NCBI GenBank assembly: GCA_023389315.1
Contig: JAEWEQ010000023.1
Span: forward strand, 1-35,070
Source of the DNA: Actinomycetes bacterium
Lineage (GTDB): Bacteria; Actinomycetota; Actinomycetes; Actinomycetales; Actinomycetaceae
Reading direction: 5' to 3'
DNA: 35,070 nt
Shown here: one piece after another, positions 1 through 8,371 of the stretch
Position numbering within the stretch: position 1 is the first letter of the stretch
Layout of the letters: every line of letters starts with the position of its first letter
Program-made: the position numbers and the translations under genes
Notes under the pieces: generated by a model
What the model was told of the DNA's origin: nothing
What the model saw: only the letters and a program-made list of their open reading frames with translations
Databases searched by the model: none

Positions 1-1682
1 ACCGCACCCAGAGGAATCAAAATGGTCACTTCCATCGGCAGGTAAATGCCCATGCCCACTGCCAGCGGTGGTAGCGCCAGTTTGGAGGTGGACCGTCCTA
101 GTACTTCATCAATGACGATCACCACCACGCCGATGAGGGCTCCCCAGGCCAGCAAATCCCAACGCATGTCGCCACCCAAGACGCCCTTAACTAGGGACGA
201 GATCAGGGAAGCCTGGGGAGCGGCGAGGGCGTCGCGGCCGGCCCCGGGAGCGCCCTGGAACCCGAAAGCGGTGTTCATCAAGCTCAGCACCGGCGGGATG
301 ATGAGGGAGCCAAAGAGTACGCCGATGACCAAGGCCACCTGCTGTTTCCAAGGCGTCGCACCCACCAGTTGGCCGGTCTTGAGGTCTTGGAGGTTATCGT
401 TGGAAATCGTGGCGATACCAAAGACGATGGCGGTAGTGAATAAGGTGAAAGCCACCAGCGTGGCGGTATCTGCCGGATCGTGGGAACCCACCACCGACAC
501 CATCAGGGCAGCGGTGATGGCCACCAAAATGCCCACGCCTGAGATAGGACTGTTGGAAGCACCAATCAGGCCCGCCATGTAACCACACACCGAAGCGATC
601 GCCAGGCCCATTACGAACGCGAAACCCACCGCGATGATGATCAGCAACCAAGCGTGGTGCGCCAGGGAAGTGCCCTGCAAGAACTCCCACAGCAGCAGGC
701 CGATGGGGATCATTAGAGCCACGATAGTGCCCACCACGATGGTGATCGGCAGGTCCTGTTCGGTCTTCTCCACGCTCACCCCGTGGCGGCGCTCGCGGGT
801 GGAGACGACGGCATCCTTAATGCCCGACACGATCGGGCCGATGATCTTTACGAAAGTCCACACCGCTGCCACCGCGATGGCACCGGCACCGATGAAACGC
901 ACCTCGGAGCCGAAGATCGACAGCACCGAGTCGGCAAAGCCGTCACCGTCCTCGACTCGCCCCCAAGAAAGCATCGGCAAGAGGACTCCGTAGGAGAGCA
1001 ACATGCCGATGGTCATGGCGATACCCACCGTCATGCCCACCAGGTGGCCCACGCCAATCAGGGCGAAGGACAGGCCGGCCCCGAAGAAGGATCCGCCCGC
1101 ACCCACGCGGAAGACGCTTTCCACCGTGGAGGTGGCGACCTTCATGGCGTTAAGCAGGGAATAGCCGGCCGACGCCAGGCCGCCCAGAATAATGGTGTGC
1201 AGGCCGCGGCGGTTGTCTTGTGCGCCGCCGTGGGTGTCGCCCACTTTCAGGACCTCGGCGGCCGCCACGCCCTCGGGATAGGGAAGATCGGAACCGGTGA
1301 CCAGGGCGCGGCGCAGCGGAATGGAGTACATGACCCCGAGCACCCCGCCGATGGCGCACAGGAAAGCGGTGGTCCAGTAGGGGAAGCCGGTCCACCATCC
1401 CACAATCACCAGGCCGGGGAGGACGAAGATGATGGCGGACAGGGTGCCAGCGGCTGAAGCGATAGTCTGGACGATGTTGTTTTCAACGATTGAGTGATTC
1501 TTGAAGAAGCGCAAAATCGCCATGGAGATCACGGCCGCGGGGATGGAAGTGGCGAAGGTTAAACCCACTTTCAGGCCGAGGTAGACGTTGGCGGCGGTGA
1601 AGATCAGGGTGATGATGCCGCCGATGATGATGCCGCGGATAGTTAGTTCGCGAACAGTGGTGGCCGGTTTCGGCGCGGACAT
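1..1682 (-). CDS. OPT-family oligopeptide transporter, C-terminus cut off by the window edge
   Basis: This is a polytopic inner-membrane transporter of the OPT family, which imports oligopeptides or related substrates using the proton gradient; the exact substrate cannot be told from sequence. About 560 residues are present and the frame is open to base 1. The N-terminus (start ATG at 1682) begins MSAPKPATTVRELTIRG and runs into a hydrophobic helix with the segment AANVYLGLKVGLTFATSIPA, typical of the family. A central segment near residues 365-382 contains GASNSPISGVGI, a family hallmark. The last visible part carries LAVGMGIYLP, usual near the C-terminus of this family, so little is missing. 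A GGAAAG ribosome binding site lies about 8 bases before the start. It is transcribed divergently from pheA. Family assignment is firm; substrate is unknown. Confidence 0.9.
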   Translation of the reverse strand, partial: MSAPKPATTVRELTIRGIIIGGIITLIFTAANVYLGLKVGLTFATSIPAAVISMAILRFFKNHSIVENNIVQTIASAAGTLSAIIFVLPGLVIVGWWTGFPYWTTAFLCAIGGVLGVMYSIPLRRALVTGSDLPYPEGVAAAEVLKVGDTHGGAQDNRRGLHTIILGGLASAGYSLLNAMKVATSTVESVFRVGAGGSFFGAGLSFALIGVGHLVGMTVGIAMTIGMLLSYGVLLPMLSWGRVEDGDGFADSVLSIFGSEVRFIGAGAIAVAAVWTFVKIIGPIVSGIKDAVVSTRERRHGVSVEKTEQDLPITIVVGTIVALMIPIGLLLWEFLQGTSLAHHAWLLIIIAVGFAFVMGLAIASVCGYMAGLIGASNSPISGVGILVAITAALMVSVVGSHDPADTATLVAFTLFTTAIVFGIATISNDNLQDLKTGQLVGATPWKQQVALVIGVLFGSLIIPPVLSLMNTAFGFQGAPGAGRDALAAPQASLISSLVKGVLGGDMRWDLLAWGALIGVVVIVIDEVLGRSTSKLALPPLAVGMGIYLPMEVTILIPLGA

Positions 1683-1879
1683 GAGAGCTTCTTTCCGTGA
1701 GATTGTCGTTCCCTGCGAGGCCCGCAGGTAACCGAAAATCGGTATATCACGATTTGGTATACCTGCGCGAAATATTCTTGGATATTGAAAAAGTTGCGCT
1801 GGTGCGGTGAGACAAAGGGCGAGGACGGGGGAGGGGTTCGCGATGGTGAGACGGCGCGCGAAGGCCCGCCCCGTCCTCG
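1683..1879. promoter_or_regulatory. Divergent intergenic region between the OPT gene and pheA
   Basis: This non-coding stretch must hold the promoters of the divergent OPT gene and pheA. It contains an inverted repeat ACCGA-AAA-TCGGT at 1731-1743 and two direct GGTATA hexamers at 1741-1746 and 1756-1761, the second inside the palindrome GGTATACC. These could be an operator or -10 elements for the OPT gene, but no convincing -35/-10 pair stands out. The right half carries two inverted copies of the CGTCCTCG octamer (1820 and 1872). Confidence 0.35.
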
Positions 1880-1885
1880 TAAAGT
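1880..1885 (+). promoter_or_regulatory. Candidate -10 element of a leaderless pheA transcript
   Basis: TAAAGT fits the actinobacterial TANNNT -10 pattern and ends seven bases before the pheA ATG at 1893. There is no ribosome binding site in front of that ATG, so transcription probably starts at or next to it. No clear -35 hexamer is visible. Confidence 0.45.
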
Positions 1886-1892
1886 AAATGAC

Positions 1893-2747
1893 ATGACGAA
1901 CGTAAAACGTGTGGCCGTGCAAGGCGAAGTAGGGTCGAACTCCGACATGGCGGTGCAGCAAATGCTGCCCGGCGCCACCTTGGTGCCGTGTGAATCATTC
2001 GCCGCCGCCTTCGACGCGGTCCACGCTCGCCGCGCCGACCTGGCGTTAATCCCAGTGGAGAACTCCACCGCCGGGCGCGTGGCCGACCCCCACCACCTAC
2101 TCCCCGACGCCGGACTGCACATCGTGGGCGAACACTTCCTCCCCATCCACTTCGACCTGGTGGCCCTGCCGCAAGCCCGCATCGAAGACATCAAAACCGT
2201 GCGCTCCCACGTGCATGCGTTCGGCCAATGCACTCGCCTGCTGCGCCAGTTCCCGTGGAAACGCCACATCAGCGCCGACACCGCCGGGGCCGCCCGCGAA
2301 GTCAGCGAACTGGGGGACCCCACCGTGGCTGCCCTCGCACCCTCGGGAGTGGCCAAGATCTACGGGCTGCAGACGCTGCGCGAAAACGTGGAAGACACCT
2401 CCACTAACGCCACCCGCTTCGTACTGCTGTCACCCACTGAACAGATCACCAGTCAGCACCCGGCCATCACCACCTTGCTGTTCCGTGTGCGCAACGTGCC
2501 CGCCGCCCTCTACAAATGTTTGGGAGGGTTCGCTACGAACTCGGTGAACATCACCAAGCTGGAAAGCTACCAGCTGGGCGGGACCTTCATGGCTTCACAG
2601 TTCTACGTCGACATTGACGGACACATTGAAGATAAGAACGTGCAACTAGCGGTGGAGGAACTGCGGTTCTTCGTCACCTACCTAAACATCTTGGGGTGCT
2701 ACCCGGCCCACCCGTTCCGCCAGAAAGTGCACCCGGAGGAGGAATAG
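1893..2747 (+). CDS. pheA: Prephenate dehydratase
   Basis: It converts prephenate to phenylpyruvate in phenylalanine biosynthesis, in the cytoplasm. The 284-residue product has the usual two parts: a dehydratase domain (about residues 5-185) and a C-terminal ACT regulatory domain (about 200-280). Visible motifs are IPVENSTAG early in the catalytic domain and TNATRFVLL, which contains the conserved Thr-Arg-Phe active-site triplet. In the ACT domain the usual Phe-binding ESRP reads ESYQ (NITKLESYQLGGTF), a variant found in some bacterial enzymes. The frame is open further upstream (to 1785), but the ATG at 1893 is where family similarity starts and it follows a -10-like element at leaderless spacing. 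The stop codon abuts the next gene, so the two are probably co-transcribed. Confident call. Confidence 0.93.
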   Translation: MTNVKRVAVQGEVGSNSDMAVQQMLPGATLVPCESFAAAFDAVHARRADLALIPVENSTAGRVADPHHLLPDAGLHIVGEHFLPIHFDLVALPQARIEDIKTVRSHVHAFGQCTRLLRQFPWKRHISADTAGAAREVSELGDPTVAALAPSGVAKIYGLQTLRENVEDTSTNATRFVLLSPTEQITSQHPAITTLLFRVRNVPAALYKCLGGFATNSVNITKLESYQLGGTFMASQFYVDIDGHIEDKNVQLAVEELRFFVTYLNILGCYPAHPFRQKVHPEEE

Positions 2748-3776
2748 ATGGGCGCCATAGCAGTTGTTTCCCCCTCCATGGCGGGCCCGGCGTACGGTCC
2801 GGCGGTTCACGCTCAAGCGATGGAACGTCTGGCACAAATCACCGGCCGCGAAGTCGTCCAATACCCGTGCACCGCGAAACTGGGTGCCAGCGCCGCGCAG
2901 CGCGCCGCCGACCTGAACGCCGCTTTCGCTGACCCCGGTGTTGAAGCCATCATGGCGACCGTGGGAGGCAATGACGAAATCACCGTACTCCCGCACCTGG
3001 ACGAGCAGGTAATAGCAGCCAACCCCAAGCCGTTCTTCGGGTATTCGGACAACACTCACCTGCATAACTGGTTGTGGCGCCGCGGCCTGACCTCCGTTTA
3101 CGGCGGCTCCACCCAAGTGCAGATCGGACCCGGCCCCCACGTCGATGACATTCACGCCCGCTCCCTACGCGCCGCCCTCATCGGCGAGGACGTGGTGCTG
3201 GCCAACCCCGGCCACAGCGAAGACCACGGGCACGACTGGAGTGATCCGCGCGCCCTCACTGAGTTCGGCCAGCGGCAGGAAGTGCGTGCGTGGGAATGGG
3301 CCGGCAGCGCCGACCCGGTGCGGGCCCGCACTTGGGGTGGGTGCGTGCAAGTGCTGCGTGACATTTTCGTCGCCGGCGCCAGCCCGGCCGATGCGGACCT
3401 AGATGGGCATATTCTGCTGCTGGAGTTCTCTGACGACCCGTGGCCCCCGATAGAGTTTGGCCGCATGTTGCGCTCCTTAGGTCAGCGCGGCCTGCTGGAG
3501 CGTTTCCGGGCGGTGATGCTGGCGCGAGTTCCGGCCACCTCCTTCGGGTGGGAGCCTTCGAAAGCGGAGCAGGACAGTTACCGCAGCGCCATGGCCGAAC
3601 TGGTGGTGGATGCTTTCGCCCAGTACGCACCCCACGCGGTAGTGAGCCTGGGCGTGCCGTTTGGACACACCCGCCCGCAGTGGCTGCTGCCCTACGGTGG
3701 GGAAGTGACTCTCGACCCGCAAGCACAGACGGTGATCGCGCACTACCGGCGCGTGGGAGCGGACGAACAGAAGTGA
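2748..3776 (+). CDS. Peptidase S66 family protein (LD-carboxypeptidase / MccF-like)
   Basis: Family S66 serine peptidases either cleave the L,D bond of murein tetrapeptides during cell-wall recycling (LdcA) or inactivate microcin C-type peptide-nucleotide antibiotics (MccF). The 342-residue protein shows the full Ser-Glu-His set: Ser100 in FFGYSDNTHLHNW, Glu226 in HILLLEFSDD, and His307 in GVPFGHTRPQ. The motif TVGGNDE at 71-77 precedes the nucleophile. GYSDNT and the overall length resemble the MccF subgroup more than LdcA, so a detoxifying role is possible; this is inference. It starts on the base after the pheA stop codon, behind a GGAGGA site inside the end of pheA. It is therefore co-transcribed with, and probably translationally coupled to, an amino-acid gene it has no obvious biochemical link to. 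Confidence 0.88.
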   Translation: MGAIAVVSPSMAGPAYGPAVHAQAMERLAQITGREVVQYPCTAKLGASAAQRAADLNAAFADPGVEAIMATVGGNDEITVLPHLDEQVIAANPKPFFGYSDNTHLHNWLWRRGLTSVYGGSTQVQIGPGPHVDDIHARSLRAALIGEDVVLANPGHSEDHGHDWSDPRALTEFGQRQEVRAWEWAGSADPVRARTWGGCVQVLRDIFVAGASPADADLDGHILLLEFSDDPWPPIEFGRMLRSLGQRGLLERFRAVMLARVPATSFGWEPSKAEQDSYRSAMAELVVDAFAQYAPHAVVSLGVPFGHTRPQWLLPYGGEVTLDPQAQTVIAHYRRVGADEQK

Positions 3777-3806
3777 ACACGCTCCCACGGGGCGGCTAAA
3801 TCGTGT

Positions 3807-3812
3807 GACAAT
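3807..3812 (+). promoter_or_regulatory. Candidate -10 element of a leaderless dcd transcript
   Basis: GACAAT ends six bases before the dcd ATG, with no ribosome binding site between. The same hexamer at the same distance precedes the ABC ATPase gene on the minus strand (25446-25441), which supports it as a real -10 for leaderless transcription. Confidence 0.4.
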
Positions 3813-3818
3813 AGCATT

Positions 3819-4418
3819 ATGTTGCTCAGTGATCGTGATATTCGCGCCGGCGTTGAAGCCGGCCAAATCGGTTTAGACCCGTGGGATCCGACCATGATCC
3901 AACCCGCGTCGGTGGACGTGCGCCTGGACCGCTACTTCCGGCTTTTCAATAACCACCGCTACCCGGTGATCGACCCGCGTGCCGACCAAAGTGACCTCAC
4001 CGCCATGGTGGATGCGGGCGAGGACGAACCCTTCGTCCTGCATCCGGGTGAGTTCGTCCTCGGTGCAACTTACGAAAAAGTCACCCTGGGGGACTCCATC
4101 GCGGCGCGTTTAGAGGGCAAGTCATCACTGGGACGCCTGGGATTGCTGACCCACTCCACTGCCGGTTTCATTGACCCCGGTTTCACCGGGCACGTCACGT
4201 TGGAACTTTCCAACACCGCCACCATGCCGATCCTGTTGTACCCGGGGATGAAGATCGGGCAGCTGTGTTTCTTCCAACTGTCCTCACCCGCGGAAAAGCC
4301 CTACGGGCAAGGCGCCACCGGGTCGCGCTACCAGGGGCAGCGCGGGCCCACCGCTTCGCGCTCGCACCTGGGGTTCCAACGAGTACGGGTGCCGCGCTCA
4401 GATGAGACGCAACCATGA
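3819..4418 (+). CDS. dcd: dCTP deaminase
   Basis: It deaminates dCTP to supply dUTP/dUMP for thymidylate synthesis. The 199-residue product belongs to the trimeric dCTP deaminase/dUTPase fold. It contains MIQPASVDVRLD near the N-terminus, the active-site block RLEGKSSLGRLGLLTHSTAG followed by FIDPGF, and the C-terminal GSRYQGQRGPTASR. Actinobacterial members (for example the M. tuberculosis enzyme) are often bifunctional dCTP deaminase/dUTPases that release dUMP; whether this one is cannot be read with certainty. No ribosome binding site precedes the ATG, and a -10-like GACAAT sits six bases upstream, so a leaderless mRNA is likely. Its stop overlaps the next gene's start in ATGA. Confidence 0.95.
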   Translation: MLLSDRDIRAGVEAGQIGLDPWDPTMIQPASVDVRLDRYFRLFNNHRYPVIDPRADQSDLTAMVDAGEDEPFVLHPGEFVLGATYEKVTLGDSIAARLEGKSSLGRLGLLTHSTAGFIDPGFTGHVTLELSNTATMPILLYPGMKIGQLCFFQLSSPAEKPYGQGATGSRYQGQRGPTASRSHLGFQRVRVPRSDETQP

Positions 4419-5836
4419 GCAAGGAACCCCAGCGCATCCCCATTGCCGAGCGTTTAGCGCAGCTCAATAAGGACACGCCCACCCCTCCTATCGGTGTGGG
4501 AGTGGCGGGCGCGGCCGGCAAGTCGGGCGCGGCCGGTAAGTCGGGCGGGGGCGGCAATGCGGCCAGCAAATCGGGCGGGGCTGGCAATGCGGGCGTGGCC
4601 GGTGACGACCGCGGGACGCAGGGCGCCGCCGGCGCCACGGCCACGGGGCCAGGCGGGGAACCCGCCGCGGGTACCTCGCAAGCTGAAAACCTGCCCACCT
4701 CCTTTGACGATGCCGCTGCCACCGCCACTTTCACGTTCACGCCCCCACCGTCCTCGGCAAACGCCCTGACCGTCACCCAAGCTGGCCGCCTCGACGTCAC
4801 CGGCGCCCTCGCCGCGGTGGACGTTGGCGCCCTGCCGTTCAACCAGGCCACCAACTTAGATCCCAACGAAGGGCAGACGCACCACCTGCTGGTGGTCGGC
4901 GAGGACGTGGATTCGCGCGAACTTGAAGCCCTCGCCCTGTCGATCTGGGAAGATGCCAGCTGGATTGGTCCTGGGCAACTGCGCCTAACTGGGCCCGCCC
5001 AGCTCCGGGGCCCGTTCCGCTTGGAAGCCAGTGCGCGGCGGCAGCTGAAAACCCCGCAGCACTTGGAACAAGTGTGGGTAGTGGACGTTGAACCCTACCG
5101 CGGGGGGCCGGCGCCGGAGTTCTTCCGGCAATCCGACCCGATCGCGGCGGCCTTCCCCGACGCCGTGCCCTCGGGCCTGGAACTACAAGTGCTACAAGCG
5201 TTGCGGCGGGTGGCTCGCCGCCTGGCGGGAGTGATTCGCGCCGCCGGCACCGGCAACCTGATTGAGCCTGACGCGGATGCGTCGGTGGCGATGACGGTGT
5301 ACGCGCCGCGTTGGATTGATGAAGAGGACCTGTCGCAGTTACTGCGCCCCTACCTGCCGGACGTGGTGAACTCCCAAAACGCGGACCGCCTGGCGCGCAT
5401 CGATTCCCCCGAGCGGGTGCAAAACCGCGAAGAGTTGGCCAAGCAGATCGGGATTCCCGAGGACGAATGGGAGCGGATCGCGCAGACCACGCGCGCGGCC
5501 GACAAAAAAGCCCTCAGCCGCGAACACGTGGTACGCGGCTACTCGCTGCTGGCCTCGGCGGGCAATACCTCCCGGATTCACTGCACCGTGACACCCAGCG
5601 AGTACGTGCCCACCGCTTTGCGGTTTGAGAACTGGCCCGATGGCACCGCCATTGAATACGCCATCACCTGGGTGCCACCGCAAGTGTATTTAGCGAAGCT
5701 GAACAAACCGGGGCGGGCGATCCGCCTGGAACGGATGCGGGTGAAAGACCAGATTGAGCATATTGCCACGCTGGTGGCGCGCTCCACCGGTGGGTTCGTG
5801 GTGGACGAAGACCAGTTCTTGGTGGCCCTGGAGTAG
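4415..5836 (+). CDS. Unrecognised protein with a Gly/Ala-rich low-complexity N-terminal segment
   Basis: I do not recognise this 473-residue protein. It overlaps dcd by four bases (ATGA), so it is translationally coupled to it. Residues about 1-20 are polar. Residues 28-75 are a Gly/Ala/Lys/Ser linker built from repeats such as GAAGKSG and SGGAGNAG, and the next 40 residues are also poor in structure. From about residue 125 the chain looks like a folded cytoplasmic domain with mixed alpha/beta character: HHLLVVGEDVDSRELEALAL, then an acidic region ending in FVVDEDQFLVALE. There is no signal peptide or membrane segment. The long linker suggests a flexibly attached domain. Pairing with dcd is the only functional hint. 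Confidence 0.75.
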   Translation: MSKEPQRIPIAERLAQLNKDTPTPPIGVGVAGAAGKSGAAGKSGGGGNAASKSGGAGNAGVAGDDRGTQGAAGATATGPGGEPAAGTSQAENLPTSFDDAAATATFTFTPPPSSANALTVTQAGRLDVTGALAAVDVGALPFNQATNLDPNEGQTHHLLVVGEDVDSRELEALALSIWEDASWIGPGQLRLTGPAQLRGPFRLEASARRQLKTPQHLEQVWVVDVEPYRGGPAPEFFRQSDPIAAAFPDAVPSGLELQVLQALRRVARRLAGVIRAAGTGNLIEPDADASVAMTVYAPRWIDEEDLSQLLRPYLPDVVNSQNADRLARIDSPERVQNREELAKQIGIPEDEWERIAQTTRAADKKALSREHVVRGYSLLASAGNTSRIHCTVTPSEYVPTALRFENWPDGTAIEYAITWVPPQVYLAKLNKPGRAIRLERMRVKDQIEHIATLVARSTGGFVVDEDQFLVALE

Positions 5837-5846
5837 GGCGCGGGCC

Positions 5847-8099
5847 TTAGGAATCTGCGCGGCGAGCGGCCTGCAGCATCAGGGTCGCCACGTCCTGCAC
5901 CACCACCGGCTCACCGCCCTCGGGCACTGGCGCGGAGGAAAGCATCTGCGAACAGAACGGGCAGGCCGTGGCCACCACCTGTGCGCCCGTGCTTTGAGCT
6001 TCATCCATACGCGCCTGGGCAATACGTGTCCCGGTGGTCTCCTCCATCCAAGCACGCGCCCCACCGGCCCCGCAGCACATGGCTTCACGGCCGTGGCGTG
6101 GCATCTCCACCGGCGCCGCCCCCAGCCCCGCGCCCAGCAACTCACGCGGAGCAGAAAACACCTGGTTGTGGCGGCCCAAGAAACACGGGTCGTGGTAGGT
6201 CACCGCTTGGCCCTCACCCGCGGGTGGGGGAGCCAAACGCAGGTGCCCTTCACGCACCAAACGGTTCAGCAACTGCGTGTAGTGGATGACTTCGAACGTG
6301 CCGCCCAGGGCGGGGTATTCGTTGGCAATAGTGTTGAAACAGTGCGCGCAGGAAACCACAATGCGTTTCACCCGGGCCTCTTCCAACGTCTCGATCGCCT
6401 GCTGGGCAAGCATTTGGAACAACAGTTCATTACCGGCCCGGCGCGCCGGATCCCCGGTGCAGGACTCCGCATTACCCAGCACCGCGAAAGTCACGCCCGC
6501 GCGGTGCAGCAACTCAGCGATCGCTGCGGAAGTTTTCTTCGCCCGATCATCGTAGGCTCCGGCGCAACCCACCCAGAAAAGCCAGTCAACTTCTGAAGCA
6601 TCCGCCACGTCCTCGCCAATCACCGGGACCTCAAAGTCCAGGTTCTTAGCCCACTCCAGGCGCTTGCGGGGCGGCTGGTTATACGGGTTCACCTTGGTTT
6701 CCAAAGCGCGGAAGGGACGGGAGAGTTCACGCGGGAAGGCCGACTCCATTAGCACTTGGTGGCGGCGCAAGTTCACAATGTGGTCGATGTGTTCGATATC
6801 CACCGGGCACTGGTCCACGCACGCCCCGCACATGGTGCAATCCCACAGTGCTTCCTCACTGACCACGTCCCCCACCAGCGAGGACGCGGTGACCGACACC
6901 CCGGTCGGCCCAGTGTTGCCCGAGGCTGCCAACGCCGCCAACACATCCGAACTGTGCGCCACGTCCGGCCACCCGCTCTCCACCTGATCCTGGTTCGGAG
7001 CAGGCAAAGTGGCGGTAGTGTCGGCTGCCGCCACGTGGTCACGTAGCGAAAGCATGAGCAGCTTCGGGGACAGGGGTTTACCAGTGTTCCACGCCGGGCA
7101 CAGCTCCTGGCAGCGTCCGCACTCGGTGCAAGTGGAAAAATCCAGGCGGGCTTTCCACGTCAGATCCGCGGTAGTGCCCCAACCGAGGACGGCCTCATCG
7201 TCCAGCTCTTCCAGTTGTTCTTCAGTGGTGATGGCCTGCCCGTCAACCAGCATGGGTGCCAATGCTCCCAAGGATTTGGAACCATCAGCCTCCCGGCGGG
7301 CGTAGACGCTCACCAGCGCCAGGAACCGGTGCCACGCCACCCCCATGGTAGTAACCAGGGCCACCCCCAGCATCCACCCCATGGAGGTGAGGATCTTCAG
7401 CAGGGACAACAAGGTGATGGTGTTTTCCAACGCTGCCGGGGACCAGCCGGTCAGCAGGTGCCCCAGCCACGCGGTGAGGGGGAAGTGCCATGCTGAGCGC
7501 TCCGCCACCGGAGCGAGGGCGTATTCGCAGGCCCGCAACCCGATCACCGCGATCACCACGACCAAGATCACGACTTCCACGAAAACCGCCTGCCAGCGGG
7601 TGGAACCGAGGAAACGCGAAACCACGGTGGCGGGTGAACCGTCGCGACCGTCCTCGCCACTAGCCTGCGCGGTGGTGCCGTGACCGGTGCGGAAACGCAC
7701 CGAAATCAGCCATAAAATGCCGACCAAACCGGCCCAGGCGAAGAACTCCACCACCCATTCCCAGGGGGCGAAGTTCCCGATCAGAGGCAGGGCGTAGCGC
7801 GGGTTAATGAGCTGCCCGTAGCCGGTCACCAGGGTGAGGAACAGCAGCGGGAAGGACATCATCACCGCCCAGTGGGCGACGCGCACCAGGGGGCGGGAGC
7901 GGAACTCGCGGTGGGAGAGGATGGCAACGAGGGCTTGGCGCAGGCGTTTGCCGACCGGGCGCCAACGTCCCGGGTCGGGTTTGCCGGCGCGCACGCGAGC
8001 CACGATCTGGGTGAGGGCGCGCACGAAAGCACCCACCGCGATGACGGTGGCGGTGACCGCCAGTACGAGGGCGATCAGACGCACGGTTTGGGGGCTCAC
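5847..8099 (-). CDS. Membrane-bound iron-sulfur reductase (HdrD/GlpC-like, EtfD/Rv0338c type)
   Basis: It resembles the fused membrane/iron-sulfur proteins of Actinobacteria typified by M. tuberculosis Rv0338c (EtfD), proposed to pass electrons from flavoproteins to menaquinone. Residue numbers count from an upstream GTG at 8105. Membrane helices lie near 8-30, 78-97, 117-137, 175-190 and 228-255. Two ferredoxin-type [4Fe-4S] motifs follow: CTECGRCQELCP at 326-337 and CTMCGACVDQCP at 423-434. Two CCG domains then follow (WVGCAGAYD with ESCTGDP; YHDPCFLGRHN with MCCGAGG). I prefer the GTG at 8099 because AGGAG lies five bases before it, whereas the GTG at 8105 overlaps that site. It stands alone, 10 bases from the convergent gene. 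No etfAB genes are in the window, so the electron donor is inferred from the family. Confidence 0.85.
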   Translation of the reverse strand: MSPQTVRLIALVLAVTATVIAVGAFVRALTQIVARVRAGKPDPGRWRPVGKRLRQALVAILSHREFRSRPLVRVAHWAVMMSFPLLFLTLVTGYGQLINPRYALPLIGNFAPWEWVVEFFAWAGLVGILWLISVRFRTGHGTTAQASGEDGRDGSPATVVSRFLGSTRWQAVFVEVVILVVVIAVIGLRACEYALAPVAERSAWHFPLTAWLGHLLTGWSPAALENTITLLSLLKILTSMGWMLGVALVTTMGVAWHRFLALVSVYARREADGSKSLGALAPMLVDGQAITTEEQLEELDDEAVLGWGTTADLTWKARLDFSTCTECGRCQELCPAWNTGKPLSPKLLMLSLRDHVAAADTTATLPAPNQDQVESGWPDVAHSSDVLAALAASGNTGPTGVSVTASSLVGDVVSEEALWDCTMCGACVDQCPVDIEHIDHIVNLRRHQVLMESAFPRELSRPFRALETKVNPYNQPPRKRLEWAKNLDFEVPVIGEDVADASEVDWLFWVGCAGAYDDRAKKTSAAIAELLHRAGVTFAVLGNAESCTGDPARRAGNELLFQMLAQQAIETLEEARVKRIVVSCAHCFNTIANEYPALGGTFEVIHYTQLLNRLVREGHLRLAPPPAGEGQAVTYHDPCFLGRHNQVFSAPRELLGAGLGAAPVEMPRHGREAMCCGAGGARAWMEETTGTRIAQARMDEAQSTGAQVVATACPFCSQMLSSAPVPEGGEPVVVQDVATLMLQAARRADS

Positions 8100-8371
8100 G
8101 TTCACTCCTGGCCGGGATTATTGGCGGTGGTTTAACTGGGTCTATCCTAATACCCCCGCCTAATCCTAGTAGCATCGCACCAGCAGGTGGGCTAGTTGCG
8201 GTGAGGCGGGCCGGGCTGGTAGGGGTTGGTCGCGGTTAGGTGGGCCGTTGTACCAGGACGGGCTGGGTGTGGACAAGTAGGGCGAGGGAACGAAAATCCC
8301 GGTAGCCTAGAGACCGTATCCGCTAAATCCACTTCGACACCACTTTCATACCTTATAAAGGGGACACGCAC
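8100..8371. promoter_or_regulatory. Divergent intergenic region: iron-sulfur reductase and Mrp operon
   Basis: This 272-base stretch separates two divergent transcription units. On the minus strand TATTAGGAT (about 8143-8151) is a possible -10 for the reductase. On the plus strand TACCTT (8349-8354) and TATAAA (8354-8359) are possible -10 elements for mrpA, with TTCGAC at 8333-8338 upstream, but the spacing is poor for each pair. AAAGGGG just before the mrpA GTG can serve as its ribosome binding site. The middle (8170-8290) is G/T-rich with no gene. Confidence 0.35.

Noticed and set aside
46..1457. Plus-strand open frames opposite the OPT transporter
   Set aside because: They are antisense shadows of the transporter: Thr/Ser/Arg-rich with no domain, no ribosome binding sites, and the minus-strand frame gives a clear OPT protein.
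1785..1892. A longer N-terminus for pheA starting at 1785
   Set aside because: The extra 36 residues are Gly/Arg-rich, carry translated octamer copies and lie upstream of conserved prephenate dehydratase sequence.
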